From the NCBI RefSeq assembly GCF_009870785.1, contig NZ_WTWX01000011.1, forward strand, positions 1 through 64,000: a stretch of 64,000 bases of DNA. The letters run 5' to 3'. Each line of letters opens with the position of its first letter. Position 1 is the first letter of the stretch. Position numbers and translations under genes: made by a program. The notes beneath the pieces are model-generated. The model saw only the letters and a list, made by a program, of their open reading frames with translations. It searched no databases and had not been told where the DNA came from. Origin of the DNA: Paenibacillus sp. An7 (lineage in GTDB: Bacteria; Bacillota; Bacilli; Paenibacillales; Paenibacillaceae). Below are positions 41,299 to 50,228 of the stretch, in pieces.

Positions 41299-41844
41299 AT
41301 GTCAAAGCTAAACATCGGAATTATTTTAGGTAGCACTCGGCAAGGTCGGTTAAGTCCACAAGTTGGAGAATGGGTGAAAAGTATCGCTGATCAGCGCGGA
41401 GATGCTAATTATGAAATTATCGATATTGCTGATTACAAACTCCCACTACTCGGAGAAGAAGATGCTGCGGAACAAGCAACAGCTTGGAATACGAAACTTG
41501 CAAGTTTAGATGGATTTGTCTTTATCGTTCAAGAATACAACCACAGTATCTCCGCATCATTAAAAAATGCGCTTGATTATGCACGCGAAGCCTGGAACAA
41601 TAAAGCTGCTGGTATTGTAAGTTATGGTTCGGTTGGTGGTGCTCGCGCTGCTGAGCATTTACGTGGAATTTTGGGAGAGTTATCAGTGGCTGATGTTCGT
41701 GTACATCCAGCTCTTTCCCTCTTCACTGATTTTGAGAATGGAGCGGTATTCAAACCGGCAGACCTGCATCTTGTCAATGTGAATGGTATGCTTGATCAAG
41801 TAGTTGCATGGAGCGGAGCACTAAAACCTCTGCGCCAAAATTAA
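41299..41844 (+). CDS. NAD(P)H-dependent FMN reductase
   Basis: 181 residues. GIILGSTRQGRLSPQVGEW binds FMN phosphate; FIVQEYNHSISASLKNALDY is the conserved second loop; then GIVSYGSVGGARAAEHLR. Belongs to the flavodoxin-like FMN_red (azoreductase/chromate reductase) family. Ribosome site TTAGGAGGAAATCAC. Single-gene transcript with its own promoter and terminator. Confidence 0.92.
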   Translation: MSKLNIGIILGSTRQGRLSPQVGEWVKSIADQRGDANYEIIDIADYKLPLLGEEDAAEQATAWNTKLASLDGFVFIVQEYNHSISASLKNALDYAREAWNNKAAGIVSYGSVGGARAAEHLRGILGELSVADVRVHPALSLFTDFENGAVFKPADLHLVNVNGMLDQVVAWSGALKPLRQN

Positions 41845-41903
41845 TTAAGAAGATTAGATTCACAATTAGAGGAACGCATCAATAATACGATTTATTTAAT
41901 AAA

Positions 41904-41947
41904 AATACAGCCTTTGTTCGAATGACGAACAAAGGCTGTATTTTTTC
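41904..41947 (+). terminator. Terminator of the FMN reductase gene
   Basis: Perfect 16-base stem ATACAGCCTTTGTTCG / CGAACAAAGGCTGTAT with a five-base loop and T6. Confidence 0.95.
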
Positions 41948-41952
41948 CCAAA

Positions 41953-41975
41953 CAAAAAACCGCGTTTCCGCGGCT
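41953..41975 (-). terminator. Terminator of the 30-residue membrane peptide gene
   Basis: On the minus strand CCGCG GAAA CGCGG, a GNRA-type tetraloop, followed by T6. Confidence 0.8.
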
Positions 41976-42034
41976 CCTTATGTATTTGTTAGACCCAATA
42001 TTTTGTTGTTATTACGTTCATGAGTGTTGATTTA

Positions 42035-42127
42035 TTAATGGTCATCTTTTGCAAGTCTGAAGAACAAAGCTGATGCCCACCAACAACATAACAGTATAAC
42101 TACAGCCATCATCGTAATGAATTCCAT
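42035..42127 (-). CDS. 30-residue membrane peptide
   Basis: MEFITMMAVVILLCCWWASA then LFFRLAKDDH. One hydrophobic helix with two Cys and two Trp and a charged C-terminus. Very strong ribosome site GAAAGGAGCAACCAC before the ATG, and its own terminator, which makes it a credible gene despite its size. Function unknown; such peptides often regulate larger membrane proteins. Confidence 0.65.
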   Translation of the reverse strand: MEFITMMAVVILLCCWWASALFFRLAKDDH

Positions 42128-42241
42128 GTGGTTGCTCCTTTCATCTGCTAATGCTTTTATTGTAAAGTAAAAAGAGCACTAAATGACACGATAATCTTGA
42201 CAACTATATGTCATTTTATGAAATCCAGCCAATGTTGGTTG

Positions 42242-42439
42242 CTAATCCATTAACAGCACCCACAAAATAATAAAAGCAATAATCGCAACCAGATAAAATA
42301 ATACAATCTTACCTATATTTTCTTTGGCTTTACTTTCATATTCATGGTTTTGCTTTGCATTCTCTTTCGATAAACCTACAAGTACGGTACCGACTCCCCC
42401 AATTAATGCTACGACAATCACAATGATATACATAGCCAT
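42242..42439 (-). CDS. Small two-helix membrane protein
   Basis: 65 residues: MAMYIIVIVVALIGGVGTVL and IVLFYLVAIIAFIILWVLLM helices joined by a charged linker. Start at 42439 after AAAGGTGGGATTGT; the frame extends further without support. Confidence 0.65.
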   Translation of the reverse strand: MAMYIIVIVVALIGGVGTVLVGLSKENAKQNHEYESKAKENIGKIVLFYLVAIIAFIILWVLLMD

Positions 42440-42599
42440 ACAATCCCACCTTTCTCCCTCTTTTTTCACATGCTTCTTAGTTTTGATTATATAGAAGATA
42501 TCATAATTGTAAATGTTTTCAATTTTAACTAGCTTAGCTTTCGCTTGCTGGATATTCGCATCACGCATTAGTATTTGCTTAAATAGGTTTTGATGTGAC

Positions 42600-42658
42600 A
42601 ACAAAAAAAACACCCGTGCTTCTTGTTACTTCAACAAGAAAAGCATGGATGCTATCGT
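42600..42658 (-). terminator. Terminator-like hairpin
   Basis: GTGCTTcTTGTT against AACAAGaaAAGCAT with a short loop, followed on the minus strand by a long T-run. It ends the 105-residue membrane-protein gene. Confidence 0.7.
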
Positions 42659-42659
42659 C

Positions 42660-42977
42660 TTACCAAAAGAGCATTAATATTCCTAATATAACAGAAGCAG
42701 CAGCTAAAAACCTGGCAAGGACGTTCTTTTTCAAAACTTTACAAATAACCGCAACTAAAGCCAATATTCCAACAGCACCTACAGTGATTTTCTCTGTAGT
42801 TTCATTGCTTGGGAGTGCGGTAACATTTAAAAAACCAATCACTAAACCAAGAATTACTGTAATAGAAAAGGCAATATTATTTACCTTTCTATCTTTTACC
42901 ATAAACATTAGTGCAATACTAACAAGACTCAATATTGATATTAGAACAAAGATAATATACAGTACTCCAAGCGCCAT
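42660..42977 (-). CDS. Small four-helix membrane protein
   Basis: 105 residues with four predicted helices (LYIIFVLISILSLVSIALMF, IAFSITVILGLVIGFLNV, VGAVGILALVAVICKVL, ARFLAAASVILGILMLFW). Ribosome site AAAGGTATGACACC. Function unknown. Confidence 0.65.
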   Translation of the reverse strand: MALGVLYIIFVLISILSLVSIALMFMVKDRKVNNIAFSITVILGLVIGFLNVTALPSNETTEKITVGAVGILALVAVICKVLKKNVLARFLAAASVILGILMLFW

Positions 42978-43166
42978 GGTGTCATACCTTTCGTTGTTTG
43001 ATTTCCGTAAACTTCTTTGATGATTCTTCCTCTTATAATTGTTTCTACATTATTACCACAAGGAAGTATTATTATAACAACTTATCATTGTATGATTTTT
43101 GCAAAGAGAAAAAGTGTAAACATGAATGCCCCACTTTTTGTTCATAGTATATTTTTCACGAGCATA

Positions 43167-45551
43167 CTACTGGTCTCGATGAATGATATAGTCCAGTATA
43201 TGCTTAAGAAAAACACTATTCCGGGGCATCTCTTTTAAGGCATCTACAGCATGACAATAGTGTTCCCACATCGCCTGCGCTGCACCATCTGCCCCAAGGA
43301 CGGTTACAAAAGTCGAGTTATTATTCTGAACATCTTTCCCTGTAGGTTTCCCAAGCAACAGCATATCTCCTTGCAGGTCAAGAAGATCATCTTTAATCTG
43401 AAAGGCAATACCCGCATGATAAGCAAATTTCTTCAAAGTTGTGATTTCCTCATCTTCTACGCTCGCAAGAATGGCCGGCATGATCAGAGAAGCCTCAAAT
43501 GCAATTCCCGTTTTGTAAAAACAAATGGTATTCAGTTCATCTAACGTGAGTTCTTTTCCCTTTGACTCTAGATCCATCGCCTGACCCATGCACATCTCTC
43601 CTGCTTTTTGTGAAGAATATTGCATCAAAGCCAGGACAGATTTTGGGTCAAATGCATCTAGTGAAGATTGTTCCTGCGTTGCCTTTTGAATTAGAAAAAG
43701 CCCTGTTAATTCTGCAGTTGCACTATTATACACTTCATGTAAAGTAGCGTGTCCTCTGCGAGTTGCCGCATTATCCTGTGTGGGCAGATCATCGAAAATC
43801 AGTGATGCTGTATGCATATATTCGAGAGAACGCAGCAGTGGTGCAATAGCGGATGATTGCAAGCCATATTCCTTCACCGCCATAACCCAAGCCATGACGG
43901 GACGAATTCGTTTGCCTCCGCCTGCAAGACTATAGTTGGCCGCTTCCGTAAGCGGTTCTTTCAGCGACGAAGCCTGAGCCGGTTTCGATATTTTCAGCAG
44001 GCGGTTAATCTCGGTTTGCGCTATGTTTATCGTGTTTATGAATTTTTCCTTTTCAAGACGCTCGTTCTTCATCACGGTCAGCAGCTGATCTCGAAGCAGT
44101 TTATCAAAGAAATCCACATCTTCCGCTTTTTCAACCATCTGCTGAATTAGCCGGTTAAATTCTGGTATGCTGGATGTAAAAATACCCATAATCTCATTGT
44201 ATTTGCTCGAACCTACACGTTTTTTATAGCGTTTTAATCCATTGATAGCGCGATCGAGGATCACTTCACGAGTCTTCGCATCCGAACGGTATACGTTACG
44301 TATTAGATTGGAGATAACAGCCCAGTACAGCTCAAAAGGGTTGATTAAATCCGGCCGCTGGTGTCGGTATGTTAAATAATAAGTATAAGGCGTGACTGCT
44401 CCGTCCCGCAGATCATCAAACATATCTGCAAAGTCATCTGCGAGCTGATTGTAGATGCCATAAGCAAAGGTTCGATTTTCAAATCCTTCATCCATAGGTT
44501 CACTAATCACGGATCTAACGATAAGACGTGACGATGATGATTTGATAATGATCGGCAGATAAATTTCTTCGTTTGTATAACTCCCATTGGATAGATCCTT
44601 GATACGATCTTGATCTTGAGATTGAAAAAAAACATACGATTGTTCTAAGAATGTAGCCTGCGTATCTGCTCGCTGATAATCCCGAATGAATTCAAAAGCT
44701 TCTCGAAGCTCAGTATGAACATACTGAATCATTTCTAAGTTTGTACCGGTCCATTCTTCTAGATCGGGAACAGATCCACTGAGAAGCGAGATTCGTATCA
44801 TCTCAGAATACTGCTCTTTCTCCTCTTTACTCAGTACATCCGAATCTAATAGGTCGTCTATGAATGGATAAGTGAGTCCATACGAATAACCCAAACGAAT
44901 GGCTGCATCTAATCTCTCAGCTCGTTCTTCAGGCGATACCTCATCATCCATCTCTTCCATCACGTGAATTACAACCCCAATAATGATCTTCATTAGTTTA
45001 CGCTGTGCTTGTTCAGCGTCCATCTCTTTGGGGATATGAGCAGAGACACGCTTCAGTTTGTTCATCACCCAAATGGTTGCATTCTCTACTCTTTCCTTCT
45101 GTGCCCATCTATAAAAGGAAGCAAAATTAATGAAATCAGGCTCTTCACGATCACTCGCTGCTCCAGGAGTAAGTAGATACTTTTTAATATCTGTAATCAA
45201 ACGCTGAATACGAATCTGCGTGTTTGGATCATCCAGCGCTTTACCAAGGTCTCTCATATAAATGTAGGAGACGCTGCGATCTAAATAATCATCCAATTTT
45301 CCCGTATAATGCAACCATTTCATGTACTGATAATAGTCATTTGAATTCGGTGTTTTCTTTCTTCGCTTTACAAATTGGATAATGGAATGCTCACGAACGT
45401 GTTCTTTTTTCCAAAACAAAATGTCTTCTGTTAAAAAAGATACATACGTTTTATCTATAAACTGCTTATAAAGTGTTTCATAATACGCTGCTGCTTTCTG
45501 CTTTGCTTCCTGATACCAATGATCCGCACGAACTGTCATTTCTTTATTCAT
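43167..45551 (-). CDS. Double-domain polyprenyl/terpene synthase
   Basis: 794 residues. The C-terminal half (about 500-790) is a full trans-isoprenyl diphosphate synthase: GGGKRIRPVMAW, first Asp motif IFDDLPTQDNAATRRG (D587-D588 ... D593), GQAMDLE, and second Asp motif FQIKDDLLDLQGD (about D721). The N-terminal half is also helical and contains DDLLDSD (about 232) and LADDFADMFDD (about 371), which look like a second, diverged pair of Asp-rich motifs. I infer a fusion of a terpene-synthase-like or inactive prenyl-synthase domain with an active prenyl synthase, giving a farnesyl- or longer-chain product that is cyclised or elongated in the same chain. No clear terpene-cluster neighbours. Confidence 0.8.
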   Translation of the reverse strand: MNKEMTVRADHWYQEAKQKAAAYYETLYKQFIDKTYVSFLTEDILFWKKEHVREHSIIQFVKRRKKTPNSNDYYQYMKWLHYTGKLDDYLDRSVSYIYMRDLGKALDDPNTQIRIQRLITDIKKYLLTPGAASDREEPDFINFASFYRWAQKERVENATIWVMNKLKRVSAHIPKEMDAEQAQRKLMKIIIGVVIHVMEEMDDEVSPEERAERLDAAIRLGYSYGLTYPFIDDLLDSDVLSKEEKEQYSEMIRISLLSGSVPDLEEWTGTNLEMIQYVHTELREAFEFIRDYQRADTQATFLEQSYVFFQSQDQDRIKDLSNGSYTNEEIYLPIIIKSSSSRLIVRSVISEPMDEGFENRTFAYGIYNQLADDFADMFDDLRDGAVTPYTYYLTYRHQRPDLINPFELYWAVISNLIRNVYRSDAKTREVILDRAINGLKRYKKRVGSSKYNEIMGIFTSSIPEFNRLIQQMVEKAEDVDFFDKLLRDQLLTVMKNERLEKEKFINTINIAQTEINRLLKISKPAQASSLKEPLTEAANYSLAGGGKRIRPVMAWVMAVKEYGLQSSAIAPLLRSLEYMHTASLIFDDLPTQDNAATRRGHATLHEVYNSATAELTGLFLIQKATQEQSSLDAFDPKSVLALMQYSSQKAGEMCMGQAMDLESKGKELTLDELNTICFYKTGIAFEASLIMPAILASVEDEEITTLKKFAYHAGIAFQIKDDLLDLQGDMLLLGKPTGKDVQNNNSTFVTVLGADGAAQAMWEHYCHAVDALKEMPRNSVFLKHILDYIIHRDQ

Positions 45552-45805
45552 CTAATGGATTACCTCAACTTCTTTATTGTTCATCATGTCTACGTATGCT
45601 TTGTAAGAGATTTCTCCATAAACATCAACAGATCTACATCATACACAGTCCTGCCATTAAGACATGTTCATAGCATTAATACGGAATAAGAGCGTTTAGG
45701 TTACGGAAATGTGATAAATCTTCGTTTATCAAAAATCCCCATAAGAAAACCACCTGAATAAGGCGGCCCTCTATATTTATTATACTGTTGTTAGACGAAG
45801 AATTA
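45552..45805. other. Intergenic region, nothing firm
   Basis: About 250 bases. Ends with TTGTTAGACGAAG, a 12-base match to the right end of site A8, next to the NUDIX stop codon. No L box or hairpin body accompanies it. Confidence 0.3.
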
Positions 45806-46234
45806 TTAAGTCCACTGTCTCGGTCCAATGGTATGGAATAATTGTTGACGTTCTGTTTGAATTGCATCTTGGATACGTCTGTAGGTAAAATCACTAATGG
45901 GTCTAGGTAAGTCCGTAATATCGTAAAACCCGCATTCTAGAATCTCGGGCGAAGATGGCACAGGTTTCTGATCAGAAGACTTATTTGCTATAAATACAAA
46001 ATGATGCATGTCAAAGTTCGGATCATAATAAACACCCGTTAACTGCTCCGTATGTACGTTAATTCCAACTTCTTCACGTACTTCTCTGATGGCTGTTTCC
46101 TCTGCTGACTCCTTCTCTTCGGACTTTCCTCCAGGAAGATCCCAATTGTTCTTGCCATAGCTATGTTTCACTAACAAAATCTGTCCTTCCGAATTCAAAA
46201 TAACAGCCGCTGCACCCATATACTTCGTTGTCAT
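45806..46234 (-). CDS. NUDIX hydrolase
   Basis: About 142 residues. Nudix box GGKSEEKESAEETAIREVREE follows LLVKHSYGKNNWDLPG. Start at 46234 after GGGGGTAATT. It follows the phosphotransferase gene by five bases and is probably co-transcribed with it. Confidence 0.87.
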   Translation of the reverse strand: MTTKYMGAAAVILNSEGQILLVKHSYGKNNWDLPGGKSEEKESAEETAIREVREEVGINVHTEQLTGVYYDPNFDMHHFVFIANKSSDQKPVPSSPEILECGFYDITDLPRPISDFTYRRIQDAIQTERQQLFHTIGPRQWT

Positions 46235-46239
46235 TTCAA

Positions 46240-47253
46240 TTACCCCCATATATTCACTATTGGTTCTCCTGTTTCTAAACGGATCTTGCTTTCTCTAATC
46301 CAATCTTTAAACCACTGGTTATCCGAATGACTGAAGCTTTCATCACCCTCAAAATTTCGAAAGGCTCCTATGTATACAATAAGTTCTCTGAGTCTTAAGA
46401 ATAAAGGCATTTGTTGTAACCATCGATCTTCAAGCTGATTCTCTTCGCGGTACCCCTTTAAAAAAGGTTCCATAAATCTACACGCTTGATCTTCTCTAAG
46501 TTTCTTGCCTTCCTCCCCGCCATATACATACATCAGATAATACAACTGTATAGCGATGTCTTCCACAAACCAACTATACTGGGCTTCATCAAAATCAAAC
46601 AATGTGATCTCGCCTTGTTCACCGACTAAATAATTAGCATTATTAATATCCCCATGAATCAATCCGTAAGCATCTTCACTCATTGGCAGCTTCTGAATCG
46701 AACGTACCAATTCTAAATAACGTTCTCTTACCCCAGTATGGGAATCTGGCAAGATATCGATATTTTTCAAGTAATAATTATCCGTCCAGTCATGTCTTCT
46801 AATCTTAGGATCTACAGGTTTGTACGATTTCGTTAAAGCATGCATTCTACCCGTTACTCTCCCTAATCTCTCGTACAGTTCCTGATCTTTAAGGCAATCG
46901 GGGTAATCTATTTTCTTTCCCTTGGCTTTGTCAAAGAGTGTAGCTGTAAAATACATCTCTTTTAATTTTAAAGTTTCAGTCCACCTTCCGTAAGTGGAGG
47001 GTACTGGTGAAGATACAGATATCCCCTTCTCGGCTAAATAAAGAATCCATTCTAGCTCTGCTTGCACATCACTTTGGTTACGATGCGCACTTGGAGTAAA
47101 TCTCATGATGTACTCTTTGTTCTCCGCCTGGCATTCGTAAATGAAGTTTTGAAAACCGCCAATATAACGTAAGGCTTCTGCTTTTATACCATATCGGCTT
47201 GCAACCTCGCCTATATCTACGTGACCAAAAGCCGCTGTGATTTCAATTTCCAT
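46240..47253 (-). CDS. APH-family phosphotransferase
   Basis: 337 residues. YGLIHGDINNANYLV (catalytic HGD) and ITLFDFDEAQYSWFVEDIAI (metal-binding DFD) place it in the aminoglycoside phosphotransferase fold; HRNQSDVQAELEWILYLAE is the nucleotide-binding helix. Start at 47253 after GGAGGACAACG. Paired with a NUDIX gene, as the phosphotransferase at 37635 is with its own NUDIX neighbour. Confidence 0.87.
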   Translation of the reverse strand: MEIEITAAFGHVDIGEVASRYGIKAEALRYIGGFQNFIYECQAENKEYIMRFTPSAHRNQSDVQAELEWILYLAEKGISVSSPVPSTYGRWTETLKLKEMYFTATLFDKAKGKKIDYPDCLKDQELYERLGRVTGRMHALTKSYKPVDPKIRRHDWTDNYYLKNIDILPDSHTGVRERYLELVRSIQKLPMSEDAYGLIHGDINNANYLVGEQGEITLFDFDEAQYSWFVEDIAIQLYYLMYVYGGEEGKKLREDQACRFMEPFLKGYREENQLEDRWLQQMPLFLRLRELIVYIGAFRNFEGDESFSHSDNQWFKDWIRESKIRLETGEPIVNIWG

Positions 47254-47442
47254 ATTAATCGTTGTCCTCCAAATGAAGCTCATTATACAAACCCTTATTT
47301 TACCAAAAATAATGTTAGTAAATAGGAAAATAAACCTCTTATTCTTAAAAAGTTTAGAATAGTTTTCTATACTCAACAAATAATTACTACTGACCGATAA
47401 TAGAGATGGTAAAGATACTATATTTTCTAGGAGGAATATCAA

Positions 47443-47817
47443 ATGGGAAGTTATCTTATTAAGGTAGAATCAGTTAGAAAAGAAGTATATGTTGAGGTTA
47501 CTGGTAAATTTACTTATGAAGAAGGAATGAATTTTGTCACTGAATTCCGTTCAAAAACAAGTGAAATTGAATCAAATGATTATGATTTTGTATGTAAATG
47601 TGTCGGCCTTAATATTGCTGATGCCGAGTCTCTTCCTACGCTTGAATCAGCATTTAGCGAATATAAAAAATGTGAGTTTAAGACTTATAAAATGATTGTT
47701 GAACCCGACAAAGAAAGTAAGACATTAACAACATCGGCAGGGCTTGTAAAAAGCCAGCTTGGAAGGTTGTCAAGAAAAGCAGGCATAGCGGCTATGGAAA
47801 TTATGGTTGTAGAATAA
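47443..47817 (+). CDS. Hypothetical protein paired with a KAS III homologue
   Basis: 124 residues, alpha/beta, no membrane segment. VESVRKEVYVEVTGKFTYEE opening, MIVEPDKESKTLTTSAGLVK later. STAS-like topology is possible but not shown by a motif. Very good ribosome site CTAGGAGGAATATCAA. Only 18 bases before the next gene, so they form an operon. Confidence 0.65.
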   Translation: MGSYLIKVESVRKEVYVEVTGKFTYEEGMNFVTEFRSKTSEIESNDYDFVCKCVGLNIADAESLPTLESAFSEYKKCEFKTYKMIVEPDKESKTLTTSAGLVKSQLGRLSRKAGIAAMEIMVVE

Positions 47818-47835
47818 GGGAGGGAGGCACTTTCA

Positions 47836-48825
47836 TTGAATAATATTAAAATTGCTTCAACGGCAGTGTATCATCCAGAACATAAAGTAAATAACGAAAG
47901 TTACATTGAGATGTATGAGAAACAAGGTAAAGATGTCAGACATTTTTATGAAAACATCATGGGCCGTAAAGATCGATACCTTATCAAAGATCTTGATCAA
48001 GAGAATAATATTACGATGGCATTTCATGCCTCACAAAGAGCTTTAGCAGCAGCGGGCCTTCATCCAGCAGATATTGACATACTTTATTTTGCTACTCAAA
48101 CTCCTGAATTTCTTATGCCAACGAATGGGCTGCTTCTCCATAAAGAACTCGGTATTGGACATAACTCAGCCGCAATAGATGTAAATGGTACTTGTGTCGG
48201 TATGTTACTGGCTATGGAACAAGCTGTAAATTACCTGAAATTTACCAACGGAGCAAAACGAGCACTTATTGTCGGAGCGGATCATATTTCACGTTATACA
48301 AGGCCTGAAGACGAAGTTCCACACGGTAATTTTGGGGAAGCTGCAGCTGCTATTATCTTAGAAGTATCAAATGAAACTACGGGATACATTGATTCCTGGC
48401 ATTACATAAATACTGACCCTATTGAATATATTCTATTTCCAAAAGGCGGTATTTCAGCAATTCAAGATAGGAAAGATCTATATGTCGATTGGACCGGTTT
48501 TGATGCAGACAGCCATTCCATTCCCCCTACAGCAAAAGGGATTAAAAATCTTGTAGAATCAAATGGTTATACCCTTCAGGACGTTAAGGGTTTTTATATG
48601 TCACAGTTTTCGATTAAATCTTTAAAATTATTAAGTAATGAGCTTGATATTGGTATGGATCAATTTAAATTCATTGGTGAAAAGTACGGTTATACCGGAC
48701 CAAGCAGTCCCATTATAGCACTGGATGAAGCAGTGAGAGAAGGTAGCCTAACACGTGGAGATCTTATTATTCTTTGGTCTGTAGGAGCGGGAATGCAGTT
48801 GATCGCTTCTTTATATCGATATTAG
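47836..48825 (+). CDS. KAS III-like (FabH-family) acyltransferase with altered active site
   Basis: 329 residues, full thiolase fold. Active-site Cys is kept: DVNGTCVGMLLAMEQA (C120). The position of the FabH His (HQAN motif) reads SQFS (S256) and the position of the FabH Asn (GNTS) reads GYTG (Y286). With Cys only, decarboxylative condensation is unlikely; acyl transfer, as in CerJ- or PqsB-like relatives, is plausible. Start is TTG at 47836 after GGGAGGGAGG. Operon with the 124-residue protein, ended by a strong terminator. Confidence 0.85.
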   Translation: MNNIKIASTAVYHPEHKVNNESYIEMYEKQGKDVRHFYENIMGRKDRYLIKDLDQENNITMAFHASQRALAAAGLHPADIDILYFATQTPEFLMPTNGLLLHKELGIGHNSAAIDVNGTCVGMLLAMEQAVNYLKFTNGAKRALIVGADHISRYTRPEDEVPHGNFGEAAAAIILEVSNETTGYIDSWHYINTDPIEYILFPKGGISAIQDRKDLYVDWTGFDADSHSIPPTAKGIKNLVESNGYTLQDVKGFYMSQFSIKSLKLLSNELDIGMDQFKFIGEKYGYTGPSSPIIALDEAVREGSLTRGDLIILWSVGAGMQLIASLYRY

Positions 48826-48911
48826 TTACATCTCCCTATTGAATCTATTGAATAAGAATTGAGAAATTCATCATAATACATAAAAGAACAAGAAAACGGC
48901 CTTAGAACGAA

Positions 48912-48953
48912 TAAAAAGGAGCTAATTTCCACTTTGGAAACTAGCTCCTTTTT
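48912..48953. terminator. Bidirectional terminator
   Basis: AAAAAGGAGCTA ... TAGCTCCTTTTT, twelve-base stem, A-run and T-run on both sides. It serves the KAS III gene and the converging dehydrogenase gene. Confidence 0.92.
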
Positions 48954-48976
48954 ATATATTATTTATATAAATCAAA

Positions 48977-49879
48977 TCATGGTGAAGGAACGCCGCCATT
49001 GGCATTAAGGGTCTCACCTGTCACATAACTTGATTCTTGACTTGCCAAGAATACATAGGCTGGTGCCATTTCTGCAGGTTGACCAGGACGACCCATCGGT
49101 ACATCCGCACCGAACTCTGCCAATTTCTCTGTAGGCTGTCCCCCTACCACTTGAAGCGGTGTCCATACCGGACCTGGAGCCACCACGTTCACCCGAATCC
49201 CTTTGCTAGCGACTTGCTGTGCAAGAGCTTTACTGAACGTATTAATGGCCGCTTTCGTTGTCGCATAATCTAGTAAGATCGGTGCTGGGGTATAGGCCTG
49301 GATAGAAGATGTATTGATAATCGAACTTCCCGGCTTCATGTGTTTAATCGCCACTTTACACAACCAGAACGTGGAATATACATTTGTTTTAAAAGTCGCA
49401 TCAAACTGTTCTGTTGTAAGATCCGCGATATCTTCTACAAATTGCTGCTTACCGGCAACGTTCGCCAGTATATCAATACCGCCAAGTTCTTTGACTGCAT
49501 CTTCTATTAACTGTTCGCAGTACTTCTCATCTTTCAAATCACCCGGAATTGCAATCGCCTTTCTTCCTGCTTCTTCGATCCGCTGAACAACCTCTTTGGC
49601 ATCAGCCTCTTCTTCAGGTAAGTATGACAATACAACATCGGCACCCTCAAGAGCAAAAGCAATTGCTGCAGCACGTCCAATTCCGCTGTCAGCTCCGGTT
49701 ACGACTGCTTTGCGCCCCGCTAAGCGTCCCGTTCCGCAATAACTTGTCTCCCCTGCATCCGGCACAGGATTCATTTCCTTCTGTAATCCTGGCTCAGGTT
49801 GCTTTTGTTTCCACTCACTCGTTGCTTTCGGATACTGAGTAGTTGGGTCCTGCACTTTGTATTGATCTTGTTCAGACAT
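48977..49879 (-). CDS. Short-chain dehydrogenase (YghA/YhdF type)
   Basis: 300 residues. N-terminal extension of about 45 residues typical of this SDR branch ([16 protein letters not shown]), then [20 protein letters not shown] cofactor loop, NVAGKQ, catalytic Ser in [14 protein letters not shown] (Tyr, Lys) and C-terminal GETLNANGG. Uses NAD(P)H; often stress- or spore-associated. Start at 49879 after GGAGGGATTAACA. Confidence 0.92.
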   Translation of the reverse strand: MSEQDQYKVQDPTTQYPKATSEWKQKQPEPGLQKEMNPVPDAGETSYCGTGRLAGRKAVVTGADSGIGRAAAIAFALEGADVVLSYLPEEEADAKEVVQRIEEAGRKAIAIPGDLKDEKYCEQLIEDAVKELGGIDILANVAGKQQFVEDIADLTTEQFDATFKTNVYSTFWLCKVAIKHMKPGSSIINTSSIQAYTPAPILLDYATTKAAINTFSKALAQQVASKGIRVNVVAPGPVWTPLQVVGGQPTEKLAEFGADVPMGRPGQPAEMAPAYVFLASQESSYVTGETLNANGGVPSP

Positions 49880-50228
49880 TGTTAATCCCTCCATTTTCTC
49901 GTATGTTTGTTACATTAAGCGTTTTAGATATCTATTAATTCTATAAACTCTTCTATTTCTAGTAACCGGTATCGACCAAATTCAAACGGGTAACAAGTCG
50001 AATAACTTTAAATGAGTATATACTTATCAAGTTCAAAGTCTTTGTATAATCCAACATAGGTTTGCACTAATCGCACATAAGTTTACACTAAATGTTATAT
50101 TTATCGTTATATTGAGTAACTTTTCCGTAAAGATATAATTAGGGTTCCAAGTTTTAGTTTACATTTGATGTCTGATCTTTATACTTATAACTATGTATTT
50201 GCTATTTTCAACTAGAGGAGGACTTTTC
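49880..50228. promoter_or_regulatory. Intergenic region before meso-DAP dehydrogenase
   Basis: About 350 bases between divergent genes. It must hold both promoters, but no clear -35/-10 pair stands out. A near-palindromic word TAGGTTTGCACTAATCGCA / TAAGTTTACACTAA repeats near 50060 and 50085. Confidence 0.3.

Noticed and set aside
45786..45800. TTGTTAGACGAAG next to a NUDIX stop codon, like the right end of A8
   Set aside because: No L box, spacer or GC-rich fold follows, and the gene's other end lacks the complementary box.
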